Part shown: positions 26,838 through 34,836 of the stretch, in pieces | How positions within the stretch are numbered: the first letter of the stretch is position 1 | Layout: each line of letters starts with the position of its first letter | Assembly: GCF_014137855.1 (NCBI RefSeq) | Contig: NZ_JACGWT010000002.1 | Span: forward strand, 372,001 to 436,000 | Length of the DNA stretch: 64,000 nt | DNA from: Microlunatus kandeliicorticis | Lineage (GTDB): Bacteria > Actinomycetota > Actinomycetes > Propionibacteriales > Propionibacteriaceae | Direction: 5' to 3' | Position numbers and translations under genes: made by a program | Notes under the pieces: model-generated | Told to the model about the DNA's origin: nothing | The model's input: only the letters and a program-made list of their open reading frames with translations | Databases searched by the model: none

Positions 26838-27146
26838 TCAGGACCGGACGAGCCGGGCGATCGCCGCCGACGCCTCGGCCAGCTTGTCCTCGCCCAGGCT
26901 CCCGCCGGACGCCGCCGCGTCGGCGACGCAGTGCCGCAGGTGGTCGTCGAGCAGCGCGAGCGCGACCCCTTCGAGCGACCGGGTCAGCGCGGAGATCTGG
27001 GTCAGGACGTCGATGCAGTACTGCTCGTCGTCGATCATCCGGGCGATCCCGCGGGCCTGCCCCTCGATCCGCTTGAGTCGCGCCAGGTACCGCGCCTTGT
27101 CGCTGATGTAGCCGTGCTGGTGGTCGGCGGCCGCCTCGGTGTCCAC
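26838..27146 (-). CDS. csoR: CsoR-family copper-sensing repressor
   Basis: A 102-residue all-helical repressor. The Cu(I) ligands are present with canonical spacing: Cys44 (EQYCID), His69 and Cys73 (DHLRHC). Cu(I) binding releases it from DNA. The start is GTG 27146, preceded by AAAGGA and also by TACAAA six bases away. A CsoR-type operator lies at 27157-27171, right over the promoter, so it represses itself. No copper ATPase or chaperone gene is adjacent: upstream is a sugar oxidoreductase, downstream a glycoside hydrolase. Confidence 0.92.
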   Translation of the reverse strand: MDTEAAADHQHGYISDKARYLARLKRIEGQARGIARMIDDEQYCIDVLTQISALTRSLEGVALALLDDHLRHCVADAAASGGSLGEDKLAEASAAIARLVRS

Positions 27147-27156
27147 GCGTCCTTTG

Positions 27157-27171
27157 TACCCCCATGGGGTA
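27157..27171. promoter_or_regulatory. CsoR operator
   Basis: TACCCC-CAT-GGGGTA, a perfect inverted repeat of the type bound by CsoR repressors, lies 11 bp upstream of the csoR start. It also lies 37 bp downstream of the oxidoreductase stop, so it most likely controls csoR only. Confidence 0.85.
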
Positions 27172-27207
27172 TGCAGGGCAACACCGGAGCGGCCGCCGAC
27201 CGCCGGG

Positions 27208-28269
27208 TCAGTCCAGAGCGATCTCGCGGCCGGCGTCGGCCGAGGCGTAGATCCCGTCGAGGATCTTCTGCACCTCGACACCGTGCCAGGCCGGCGCGAT
27301 GTTCTCGCGCTCGCCGCGGCAGGCGGCCACGAACCAGTTGATCTCGGTGTCGAACCCGTCGACCCCGTCGAACGTGCCCGACCGGATCTGCGGCGTCATG
27401 TTGACCACCGTGTCGAGCACCTCGGTGGCGATCTGCAGCTCCGGTTCGAGCTGTGCGCCACCACGGTCGCCGTAGACCGAGACGTTGAGACCCTCGCTCG
27501 GGGTGTGCAGCGAGTAGGAGACGTCGACCATCAGCGAGGCGCCGTTCTCGAACCGGACCACCGCGTTGGCCATGTCCTCGACGTCGTTCTTGGCCGGGTC
27601 GTAGTCGGCCACCTTCCAGCGCGGCAGGCTGGTGATGTTCGACCGGTTGCCGAGCCGCTCGTAGGTGTTGCCGCTGACCGCGACCGCGCGCGGGCTGCCC
27701 ATCAGGTACCAGCACAGGTCGATCACGTGCACGCCGACGTCGATCAGCGGACCGCCACCGGAGATCGACTTGTCGGCGAACCAGCCGCCGGGGTTGCCGA
27801 CCCGGCGGATCGCGGAGGCCTTGGCGTAGTAGATGTCACCGAGTCGTCCCTCGTCGATGAAGGACTTGAGCACCCGGCAGTTGGTGGAGAACCGTCGGAC
27901 GAAGCCGACCGAGACCACTCGGTCGCTCTTCTCCGCCGCCTCCTGGACGGTGCGGGCCTCGGCGTAGGTGCGGGCCAGCGGCTTCTCGACCAGGACGTGC
28001 TTGCCGGCCTCGACCGCGGCGACCGCGAGCTCGGCGTGGGTGTTGTTCCAGGTGCAGATGCTCACCGCGTCGATGTCGGCGTCGGCGAGCAGCTCGGCCG
28101 GGCTGCCGTAGGAGCGGCTGGCGCCCCACTGCGCGGCCACGGTGGCCGCCCGGTCGGCGTTGACGTCGGCGATCGCGGCGATCTCGACGTCCGGGTTCTT
28201 GGCGTACGACGTGAGGTGGAGGTTGGCGATCGCGCCACCGCCGATTACGCCGATCCTCAGTGCGGACAT
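27208..28269 (-). CDS. Gfo/Idh/MocA-family sugar oxidoreductase
   Basis: A 353-residue NAD(P)-dependent dehydrogenase. The Rossmann motif GVIGGGAIANLH is at residues 7-18, the signature EKPLA with its conserved Lys near residue 95, and a downstream DVGVHVIDLCWYLMG with the catalytic-type Asp and His. Members oxidise inositols, sugars or amino-sugars. It is the third gene of an operon with a ROK regulator and a TIM-barrel isomerase, 64 bp after the latter, which together suggest catabolism of a cyclitol or keto-sugar. Confidence 0.92.
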   Translation of the reverse strand: MSALRIGVIGGGAIANLHLTSYAKNPDVEIAAIADVNADRAATVAAQWGASRSYGSPAELLADADIDAVSICTWNNTHAELAVAAVEAGKHVLVEKPLARTYAEARTVQEAAEKSDRVVSVGFVRRFSTNCRVLKSFIDEGRLGDIYYAKASAIRRVGNPGGWFADKSISGGGPLIDVGVHVIDLCWYLMGSPRAVAVSGNTYERLGNRSNITSLPRWKVADYDPAKNDVEDMANAVVRFENGASLMVDVSYSLHTPSEGLNVSVYGDRGGAQLEPELQIATEVLDTVVNMTPQIRSGTFDGVDGFDTEINWFVAACRGERENIAPAWHGVEVQKILDGIYASADAGREIALD

Positions 28270-28333
28270 GGGTGTGGGTTACTCCGTTGCTCTCGGGTGT
28301 CTCTGGTGGGGAAGGTGTTGGGGGTCTGCGGCG

Positions 28334-29218
28334 TCAGGCGGCGAGCAGCCGGCGGGCGTTGGCCAGCCCGCGGGTGGCCCCGACGAAGCAGTCCTCGTGG
28401 CCCTCGAACTCGATCGACACGTACTCGTCGTAGCCCGACTGCTTGATCGCGGCGATCACGCCCGGGAGGTCGATGTCGCCCTCGCCGACGATCGCGCCGC
28501 GGAGCGCCTTGCCGCCCCGGCTGGAGAACCAGCCGTCGGGTGCGGAGAAGCCGGCCGGCCGGATGTAGAAGTCCTTGAGGTGGACGATCATCGCGTAGGG
28601 CAGGTTGGCCGGCACCGCGCTGGTCGGGTCCTCGTCGACGCAGACGAAGTTGCCGATGTCCAGCGTGGTCTTGAAGTTGTCCCGGTCGACCGCGTGCACG
28701 ATCCGGCGGACCCGGTCGCTGCTCTGCACGAAGAAGCCGTGGTTCTCCAGGCTGGTGGTGATGCCCTTGGTCGCGGCGTACTCGGCGATCTGGCGGCAGG
28801 CGTCGACGATGATCGGGAACTTCTGCTCGAAGACCACGCTGTCGTCGCCCGGCACCACGCCGTGCGGGACGACGTCGTGCCGCATGGTCCGGATGCCGAG
28901 GGCCTCGGCCAGGTCGACGAGCTTCTTGACCCGCTCGATCTCGGCGGTCTTCTCCGCGGCGTCCTCGTGGGACAGGTCCGCGCCGACGGCCAGGTTGGAG
29001 AGCGGGACGCCGCGCTTCTCGGCGTGCGACCGGACGGTCTCGACGAAGGACGGATCGCTCTCCTCGTTGGGGATCGGGGCGTCCGCACCGCGGTAGATCG
29101 CCGCCAGCTCGAGGTGCTCGCCCTCGCTGTCGGCCACCCAGTCGATGACGTCGGTCAGGCTCATCTCGCCGGTCGCGACGCGCTGGTGGAAGGTATAGGA
29201 GCTGAAACCGAGTTTCAT
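28334..29218 (-). CDS. Sugar phosphate isomerase/epimerase (TIM barrel)
   Basis: A 294-residue protein of the xylose-isomerase-like TIM-barrel family (AP endonuclease 2 fold). Metal-ligand-like positions are visible: ITTSLENHGF (Glu), TTLDIGNF (Asp), IVHLKDFY (His, Asp) and YVSIEFEGHED (Glu). Such enzymes act on inosose, keto-sugars or hydroxypyruvate. The ATG overlaps the ROK stop (ATGA), so it is coupled to the regulator. The frame continues upstream into the ROK gene, but homology starts at MKLGFSSYTFHQ. Confidence 0.9.
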   Translation of the reverse strand: MKLGFSSYTFHQRVATGEMSLTDVIDWVADSEGEHLELAAIYRGADAPIPNEESDPSFVETVRSHAEKRGVPLSNLAVGADLSHEDAAEKTAEIERVKKLVDLAEALGIRTMRHDVVPHGVVPGDDSVVFEQKFPIIVDACRQIAEYAATKGITTSLENHGFFVQSSDRVRRIVHAVDRDNFKTTLDIGNFVCVDEDPTSAVPANLPYAMIVHLKDFYIRPAGFSAPDGWFSSRGGKALRGAIVGEGDIDLPGVIAAIKQSGYDEYVSIEFEGHEDCFVGATRGLANARRLLAA

Positions 29219-30423
29219 GGTGCGCTCTTTCCGGTTCGGTCGGCGGTCTCCGCGGCCCGCCAGGTGGTCCAGGTCGACCAGGGCGCGGAGACCCCGGGAA
29301 TCGAGGTGATCGGGGTGGACGCCGCCTCGAAGGCGAGTCCGAGGGTGCCGAGCACGGTGGCGTCGGCGCCCAGCCGCGAGCCGACCACCTCGGGTCGGTC
29401 CGCGGTGGTCAGCAGCCCGTGCACCGCGCGGCGCAGCGGGTCGAGCAGGGTGGCTCCGGCGCGGGACAGGCCACCGCCCACCACCAGCAGCTCGGGGTCG
29501 ACCGCGAGCAGCACGGTGGCCACCGTCGGGGCGATCTCGGCGCAGAAGGCCTCGATCTCCTCGGCCGCGTCGCGCCGGCCCGCGGCCGCGGCGACGAACA
29601 CCTCGCGGCCGGTCCGGCCGGTCCGCCAGCGCAGCTGACCGCGGCGGCTGGTGCTGGTCCAGCGCATCCCGCGCAGGGTGCCCAGTTCGCCGGCGACCCG
29701 GTGGTGGCCCTGCCGAATCCGGCCGTCGATCACGAGCGCCAGCGAGATCCGGTGCCCGAGCTGGAGATAGGCGATGTCGGTGGTCGGCGCGGTCGTGATC
29801 CCGGCCCGCTGCTCGGCCAGCGCCGCCGCCTTGATGTCGTTCTCGAGCGCGACCGGGCACCGCCAGCCGCGGGCCAGGGTCTGGCCGGGGCGGTCGCCCG
29901 ACCAGTCGGGCACGGCGAGGCTGTGGGTGATCCGCTCGTCGGGGCCGATCACGCCGGGGACGGCGAGCGCGGCGCCGCGCAGCTCGCGCAGGGTGTGTCC
30001 GGTGGCGCGGACGGCCTCGCCGACCACGGTCCGCACCAGGGCGATCCGGGCGCCGGGGGCCGGTTCGCCGGCGGGCAGCCGGTCGGTGCGCTCGGCCAGC
30101 ACCCGGCCGGCCAGGTCGGTCACCACCGCCCGGACCCGGGAGGCGCCGACGTCGATCCCCGCGACGCAGCCGGCGTCGGCGGCCAGCTCGACCGTCCGGG
30201 CCGGCCGGCCACCGCGGGCCCCGGTCGGGGTGGCCTCCGTGAGCCGGACCACGCCGGCGGTCACCAGGTCGCCCACCACCGCGTCGACGGTCGGGCGCGA
30301 CAGGCCCGTCCGGGTGGCCAGCACCGCCACGGTCGACCCGGTCGGCTCCGGGCGCAACGCCTCGACCACCGCGGCGGTGTTCCGGCGGCGGACCGCGGCA
30401 CCCCCGGGCTCGAGGTAACGCAA
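29215..30423 (-). CDS. ROK-family transcriptional regulator
   Basis: A regulator of about 402 residues: N-terminal winged helix (STVAVLATRTGLSRPTVDAVVGDLVTAGVVRL) and a ROK sugar-kinase-like domain with GIDVGASRVRAVVTDLAG and ENDIKAAALAEQ. The usual ROK zinc motif (CxCGxxGC) is missing; the region reads GELGTLRGMRWTSTSRRGQLRW, with no Cys. Start codon is uncertain: TTG 30423 is the nearest usual start, while an ATT at 30438 has CATACT six bases upstream, the leaderless pattern seen elsewhere here. It probably represses its own operon in response to a sugar. Confidence 0.85.
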   Translation of the reverse strand: MRYLEPGGAAVRRRNTAAVVEALRPEPTGSTVAVLATRTGLSRPTVDAVVGDLVTAGVVRLTEATPTGARGGRPARTVELAADAGCVAGIDVGASRVRAVVTDLAGRVLAERTDRLPAGEPAPGARIALVRTVVGEAVRATGHTLRELRGAALAVPGVIGPDERITHSLAVPDWSGDRPGQTLARGWRCPVALENDIKAAALAEQRAGITTAPTTDIAYLQLGHRISLALVIDGRIRQGHHRVAGELGTLRGMRWTSTSRRGQLRWRTGRTGREVFVAAAAGRRDAAEEIEAFCAEIAPTVATVLLAVDPELLVVGGGLSRAGATLLDPLRRAVHGLLTTADRPEVVGSRLGADATVLGTLGLAFEAASTPITSIPGVSAPWSTWTTWRAAETADRTGKSAP

Positions 30424-30491
30424 GGTGGTTTCGTTAATGGGTTGAGTATGTCCTACCGGTCCCGGACCTCCCGCACCCACCCCCGGCCGGG

Positions 30492-30824
30492 TCAGTCGAT
30501 CTGCATCTCGCCCATCTTCGACCAGCCCTCGACGCCCTCGAGCGACTGGCTGACGATGTCCGGGGTCTTGGCCAGGTACTGCGGGAGCCCGTGCTCGGGG
30601 TCGGTGGCGTCCTTGAAGTGCTGGCTGTTGACGTGGTCGCCGGCCGCTCCGTCCCGGAAGGCCTCGACCAGCACGTAGACGCCCTCCTCCTCGAGGCTCT
30701 TCGACCACTCGAACCAGAGGTTGCCCGGCTCGGCCCGGGTGGCCTCGGTGAAGGCCCGGACCTTCTCCGGGAAGGTGTCGGCGTACTCGGGCTTGGCGGT
30801 GAACTTGACGACGATGAAGATCAT
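30492..30824 (-). CDS. Antibiotic biosynthesis monooxygenase-domain protein
   Basis: A 110-residue ABM-fold protein (ferredoxin-like, dimeric), starting MIFIVVKFTAKPEYADTF. Conserved parts include RAEPGNLWFEWSKS and YVLVEAFRDGAAGDHVNSQHF. Members include quinol monooxygenases (YgiN) and small-molecule scavengers. Its ATG is 57 bp downstream of a GTCTCA-N3-TGAGAC palindrome identical in its arms to the one before the amidohydrolase operon, so it is probably co-regulated with that operon. Confidence 0.87.
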   Translation of the reverse strand: MIFIVVKFTAKPEYADTFPEKVRAFTEATRAEPGNLWFEWSKSLEEEGVYVLVEAFRDGAAGDHVNSQHFKDATDPEHGLPQYLAKTPDIVSQSLEGVEGWSKMGEMQID

Positions 30825-30880
30825 GGCGGCATCCTGCTGCCTCGTCCTGACGGCGTCCATGCCCGGGGTGGGGTCGGTGC

Positions 30881-30895
30881 GTCTCAGTCTGAGAC
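30881..30895. promoter_or_regulatory. Palindromic operator GTCTCA-N3-TGAGAC, site 1
   Basis: A perfect inverted repeat with spacer GTC, overlapping the last four codons of the GAF-Fis regulator gene and preceding the ABM gene by 57 bp. The same arms occur at 31790-31804. It is a likely binding site of the regulator. Confidence 0.7.
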
Positions 30896-31699
30896 GGGGT
30901 GCAGCCCGACCCGGATCCGGTACCGCCGGATCCGGCGGTAGACCGTCGCCCGGGAGATGCCGAGCTCGGCGGCCGCCTCGGCAGGCCCTCCGCAGCGGCT
31001 CAGCGCCTCGACGATGGCCTCCCGCTCCAGCCGCTCGAGCGCGCTGAGCCGGGGCCCGCGACGCTCGGTGATCGCCTCCAGGAAGTCGTCCTTCTGCTCG
31101 GCCGTGGACGACGCGACCCGGGTCAGCTGGGCCTCGATGTTCATCGCGGTCTGCGCGGCCAGCGCCATCAGCAGGTCGGGGCGCCTTTCCGACCAAGTGG
31201 TCAGGCTCAGCGCCCCGGCCACCGTGCCGGTGACGGGGTCGTGCACAGGGGACCCTGCACAGGTGAAGCCCGCCAGGTCGGCGCTGTAGTGCTCGACGCC
31301 GGCGACCAGCGACGGCCGGTCGTCGGTGAGTGCGATCCCGAACCCGTTGGTCCCCACGGCGTCCTCGGAGTACGTCGACCCGGGGGCCAGCGAGACCGCG
31401 TCGAGCGCGCGGAGGATGTCGCGGTCGTGGCAGAGCCGAATGGCCACCAGCCCGTCCCGGTCGCTGAGCATGATGCTCAGCGGTTCGTCCGGCAGGCTGG
31501 CCTGCAGCACGCGGAGCACTGGGAGCGCGGCGTGGGCGAGAGAGGTGTCGTCGTCGAAATCGGCGGTGTGGGGGACCTCGAGTCCGGCCGGGGGCAGCCC
31601 CCGCCGTTCGCAACGCTCCCAGGAGGCGAGGATCTGCGGTCGCTGGGCGAGCGGCAACGCGGTCTCAGCTCGCGCCGTCGCGGCCAGGTCGGCGTCCAT
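30884..31699 (-). CDS. GAF-Fis regulator, MimR/AcoR-like without AAA+ domain
   Basis: A 271-residue regulator. The N-terminus (LPLAQRPQILASWERCERRGLPP) and the GAF domain (about 65-205, with EDAVGTNGFGIAL, HYSADLAGFTCAGSPVHDP and GALSLT) match AcoR/MimR-type activators. The central sigma-54-interacting AAA+ domain is absent; a Fis-type HTH follows directly (LEREAIVEALSRCGGPAEAAAELGISRATVYRRIRRYRI). ATG 31699 lies behind GGGGGTGAGC; a GTG six bases upstream is possible. Palindromes flank the gene on both sides, in front of the ABM gene and the amidohydrolase operon. In mycobacterial mim loci a related protein senses acetone or similar compounds. Confidence 0.85.
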   Translation of the reverse strand: MDADLAATARAETALPLAQRPQILASWERCERRGLPPAGLEVPHTADFDDDTSLAHAALPVLRVLQASLPDEPLSIMLSDRDGLVAIRLCHDRDILRALDAVSLAPGSTYSEDAVGTNGFGIALTDDRPSLVAGVEHYSADLAGFTCAGSPVHDPVTGTVAGALSLTTWSERRPDLLMALAAQTAMNIEAQLTRVASSTAEQKDDFLEAITERRGPRLSALERLEREAIVEALSRCGGPAEAAAELGISRATVYRRIRRYRIRVGLHPVSD

Positions 31700-31789
31700 G
31701 CTCACCCCCGTCAGGTCCCGAATCTAGCGGTTGGCGGGGCGGGGGTGAAGAGGCCGTGCTCGGGAGCGGGATCGGGTTCCGGGTCGGGC

Positions 31790-31804
31790 GTCTCACTTTG
31801 AGAC
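31790..31804. promoter_or_regulatory. Palindromic operator GTCTCA-N3-TGAGAC, site 2
   Basis: A perfect inverted repeat with spacer CTT, about 88 bp upstream of the amidohydrolase start and 91 bp from the divergent regulator start. Placement fits activation of the operon and control of the regulator. It is the second copy after 30881-30895. Confidence 0.75.
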
Positions 31805-31891
31805 ACCCCGAACCCTTGGCAGCGACCGGTCGCGAACGCTCCAATACTGGGGTCGGCCAGAGGTCGGACCCAGCGGCAAAGGAGCCCGGAC

Positions 31892-32938
31892 GTGTACAGC
31901 AAGGACGGCGAGAACTACTTCATCGTGGACGCCCACATCGCGTTGTGGGACGCCCGCCCGGAGAACCAGCGCAACATCCACGGCAAGCAGTTCATCGACT
32001 GCTTCTACGACTACCACCGCAACCTCAGCCCGGCCTCCGAGCTGTGGACCTACGAGGAGTACCTCTACCAGGGCGGCGAGCGCCTGATGCGGGACATCTT
32101 CGAGAACGGTCCGGTCGACCACGCGATCTTCCAGCCGGCCAAGCTCGGCGAGTTCTACAACCACGACTTCGGCCAGACCGAGGAGGCCTGGGCGCTGGTC
32201 CAGAACAACCCGGGCAAGCTCACCTACAACCACTGGTGGGACCCGCGCGACGGCGAGGCCGGGCTGGCCCAGCTGCGACGCGACGCCGAGCGGTTCGGAC
32301 TCAAGGGCGTCAAGCTCTACACCGCCGCCTGGTACGGCGACTCACGCGGCTGGAAGCTCAGCGACCCGTGGTCGCGCCGCTACCTCGACGCCTGCGTCGA
32401 ACTCGGGATCAAGAACATCCACATCCACAAGGGTCCGACCATCCGCCCGCTCGACCGCGACGCCTTCGACGTCGCCGACGTGGACGCCGTGGCCAGCGAC
32501 TACACCGACCTGAACTTCGTGGTCGAGCACGTGGGTCTGCCGCGGCTGGAGGATTTCTGCTGGATCGCCACCCAGGAGCCGAACGTCTACGGCGGCCTCG
32601 CGGTGGCCATCCCGTTCATGCACACCCGCCCGCGCTACTTCGCCCAGATCATCGGTGAGCTGCTCTACTGGATCGGCGAGGACCGCATCCTGTTCAGCAG
32701 CGACTACGCGCTCTGGACGCCGAAGTGGCTGGTCGAGACCTTCGTGGACTTCCAGATCCCCGAGGACATGCAGCCGGAGTACTCCGCCATCACCACCCAG
32801 CAGCGCAAGAAGATCCTCGGTCTCAACGCCGCCGCGCTCTACGACATCCCGGTGCCCGCGGAGCTCCGGATCACGGCGGAGCCGACCGAGGAGCCGGTGG
32901 CGTCGCCGGCCCCCGAGCACGCGGTCCCGGTGGCCTGA
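31892..32938 (+). CDS. Amidohydrolase-2 family protein of a mim/prm-like cluster
   Basis: A 348-residue TIM-barrel hydrolase of the amidohydrolase-related family. Seen: FIVDAHIALWD, IKNIHIHKG, LNFVVEHVGLP and ILFSSDYALW, i.e. His and Asp positions of a metal centre. The first motif is HIA rather than the usual HxH, so one metal ligand looks lost (Ala17). As I recall them, its closest known relatives are encoded in propane/phenol binuclear-iron monooxygenase loci, upstream of a DUF59 gene and an alcohol dehydrogenase gene, exactly the order here. A ribosome site (AAAGGAG) precedes GTG 31892. Confidence 0.87.
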   Translation: MYSKDGENYFIVDAHIALWDARPENQRNIHGKQFIDCFYDYHRNLSPASELWTYEEYLYQGGERLMRDIFENGPVDHAIFQPAKLGEFYNHDFGQTEEAWALVQNNPGKLTYNHWWDPRDGEAGLAQLRRDAERFGLKGVKLYTAAWYGDSRGWKLSDPWSRRYLDACVELGIKNIHIHKGPTIRPLDRDAFDVADVDAVASDYTDLNFVVEHVGLPRLEDFCWIATQEPNVYGGLAVAIPFMHTRPRYFAQIIGELLYWIGEDRILFSSDYALWTPKWLVETFVDFQIPEDMQPEYSAITTQQRKKILGLNAAALYDIPVPAELRITAEPTEEPVASPAPEHAVPVA

Positions 32939-33717
32939 TGACGGCGGTCCTCAGCGAGCAGCGGACCGACCTGCGCGAGCGGGTCTGGGACGCGTTGCAC
33001 ACCGTCATCGATCCCGAGCTCGACGAGCCCGTCACCGACCTCGGCTTCGTCACCGAGTGCACGGTGACCGTGACCGGCGCGACCCGGATCCGACTGCGTC
33101 TGCCCACCGCGTTCTGCTCGCCCAACTTCGCCTACCTGATGGTCTCCGACGCCCACGACGCCGTGCTCGCGCTGCCCGGCGTCACCGCGCTGACCCTGAC
33201 GCTCGGCGACCACTCCGACTCGGACAAGATCAACGCCGGGATCGCCGCACACCTCGGCTTCGCCGACGCCTTCCCCGCCGAGACCACCACCGAGCTGCAC
33301 GAGCTGAGGGCGGTGTTCCGCCGCAAGGCCCACCAGGCCTTCGTCGAGCGCGTCTGCACGGCCCTGGTCCGCGAGCACGGCCGGAGCGCCGACGATTTGC
33401 CGGCCCTGCGCCTGGAGGACCTGCCGCCCGGCCGGTTGCGGGACGGACTCCTGCGGCGGCGTACCGACCTCGGGCTGAGTGTCGACCCGTCCGACCCGGT
33501 CTGCGTCGATGAGCAGGGTGTCCGGTGGCCGCCCGAGGAGCTGCCCCGGCGGCTGCGGTTCGCCCGTGCGGTGCGGGTCTCAATCGACGGCAACGCCCAC
33601 TTCTGTCGAGGCCTCCTCGCCACCCGCTACCCGGGGGCCGAGACCGTGCAGGCCGAACGGCACCACGAGCTGCTCTCGCTCACCCCGATCCCCGATCACG
33701 ACAGGAGTGCGTCATGA
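32938..33717 (+). CDS. DUF59/MIP18-family Fe-S assembly-like protein
   Basis: A 259-residue protein with an N-terminal DUF59 domain (residues about 8-105: WDALHTVIDPELDEPVTDLGFVTE and the Cys-containing LPTAFCSPNFAYLM), related to PaaD/SufT factors for Fe-S or metal-centre assembly. The remaining 150 residues are specific to this cluster type and include C-terminal Cys residues (DPVCVDEQ, AHFCRGLL). The ATG overlaps the amidohydrolase stop and the stop overlaps the dehydrogenase start, both by ATGA. In complete loci it would help mature the iron monooxygenase. Confidence 0.87.
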   Translation: MTAVLSEQRTDLRERVWDALHTVIDPELDEPVTDLGFVTECTVTVTGATRIRLRLPTAFCSPNFAYLMVSDAHDAVLALPGVTALTLTLGDHSDSDKINAGIAAHLGFADAFPAETTTELHELRAVFRRKAHQAFVERVCTALVREHGRSADDLPALRLEDLPPGRLRDGLLRRRTDLGLSVDPSDPVCVDEQGVRWPPEELPRRLRFARAVRVSIDGNAHFCRGLLATRYPGAETVQAERHHELLSLTPIPDHDRSAS

Positions 33718-34745
33718 AGGTCGTCCGCGTCGTCGGCTACCACCAGGACCTGCAGCTCGACGAGGCGCCCGAGCCGGAGATCACCTCGGCGATGGACGTG
33801 ATCGTCAAGATCGGCGCGGCCGGCGTGTGCCGTACCGACCTGCACATCCTGGAGGGCCAGTGGGCCGAGAAGTCGCAGGTGCAGCTGCCCTACACGATCG
33901 GCCACGAGAACGCGGGCTGGGTGCATGCGGTCGGTGACGGCGTGACCCACGTCGCCGTCGGGGACAAGGTGATCATGCACCCGCTGATCACCTGCGGGCT
34001 CTGCCCGGCCTGCCGGTTCGGGGACGACGTGCACTGCGAGAACAACGAGTTCCCCGGGATCGACACCGACGGCGGGTACGCCGAGTACCTGAAGACGGGC
34101 GCGCGCAGCGTGATCAAACTCGACGACTCGCTCGAGCCGGTCGACGTCGCCGCGCTGGCCGACGCCGGGCTGACCGCCTACCACGCGGTGGCCAAGGCGG
34201 CCCGCGTGCTGCGTCCGGGCAACGTCGTCGTCATGATCGGCGCCGGCGGGTTGGGGCACATCGGTATCCAGGTGATGAAGGCGATCAGCGGCGCCACCCT
34301 GTTGGTCACTGACCGCAACCCGGCGGCGCTCGCGTTGGCCGAGGAGCTCGGTGCCGACCACACGGTCCAGTCCGACGAGCAGGGCAGTCACATCGCCCGG
34401 ATCCTCGAGTTGACCGGCGGCAAGGGTGCCGAGGCGGTGATCGACTTCGTCGCCGAGGGCGGCTCGACCGCTCAGGGCGTCCAGTTCCTCCGCCGGAGCG
34501 GGAACTACTACGTGGTCGGCTACGGCGAGAACCTCGACATCCCGACCATCGACATCATCAGCTCCGAGATCAACTTCATCGGCAACCTGGTTGGCTCGTA
34601 CAACGACCTCGCCGAGCTGATGGTGCTGGCAGCTCAGGGCAAGGTGAAGCTGCACACCACCGTCTACAAGCTGGACGAGTTCCAGCAGGCCATCGACGAC
34701 CTGTCGGCCGGCCAGGTGCGCGGCCGGGCGATCCTGGTCCCCTGA
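33714..34745 (+). CDS. Zinc-dependent alcohol dehydrogenase
   Basis: A 343-residue medium-chain dehydrogenase. Catalytic zinc ligands Cys39 (AGVCRTDLH) and His64-Glu65 (GHENAGWV) are present; the structural zinc loop ITCGLCPACRFGDDVHC has the four cysteines in sequence. The NAD(P) site reads GAGGLGHIG near 178. It would oxidise the alcohol made by an upstream oxygenase, such as a secondary alcohol from propane or a related substrate. ACAGGAG precedes the ATG, which overlaps the DUF59 stop. A terminator follows, so the operon ends without groEL. Confidence 0.93.
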   Translation: MKVVRVVGYHQDLQLDEAPEPEITSAMDVIVKIGAAGVCRTDLHILEGQWAEKSQVQLPYTIGHENAGWVHAVGDGVTHVAVGDKVIMHPLITCGLCPACRFGDDVHCENNEFPGIDTDGGYAEYLKTGARSVIKLDDSLEPVDVAALADAGLTAYHAVAKAARVLRPGNVVVMIGAGGLGHIGIQVMKAISGATLLVTDRNPAALALAEELGADHTVQSDEQGSHIARILELTGGKGAEAVIDFVAEGGSTAQGVQFLRRSGNYYVVGYGENLDIPTIDIISSEINFIGNLVGSYNDLAELMVLAAQGKVKLHTTVYKLDEFQQAIDDLSAGQVRGRAILVP

Positions 34746-34751
34746 ACGCGC

Positions 34752-34783
34752 GGGGCGCGTCTCCAGCACCGGGGACGCGCCCC
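34752..34783 (+). terminator. Terminator of the amidohydrolase operon
   Basis: GGGGCGCGTCTCC pairs with GGGGACGCGCCCC with one mismatch around a 6-nt loop, 7 bp after the dehydrogenase stop. It marks the end of the three-gene operon. Confidence 0.8.
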
Positions 34784-34836
34784 GAGCCCTTCGGTGCCCG
34801 GGTGCGCATGGTCTTGGGTCTGCGGCCGGATCCCGC

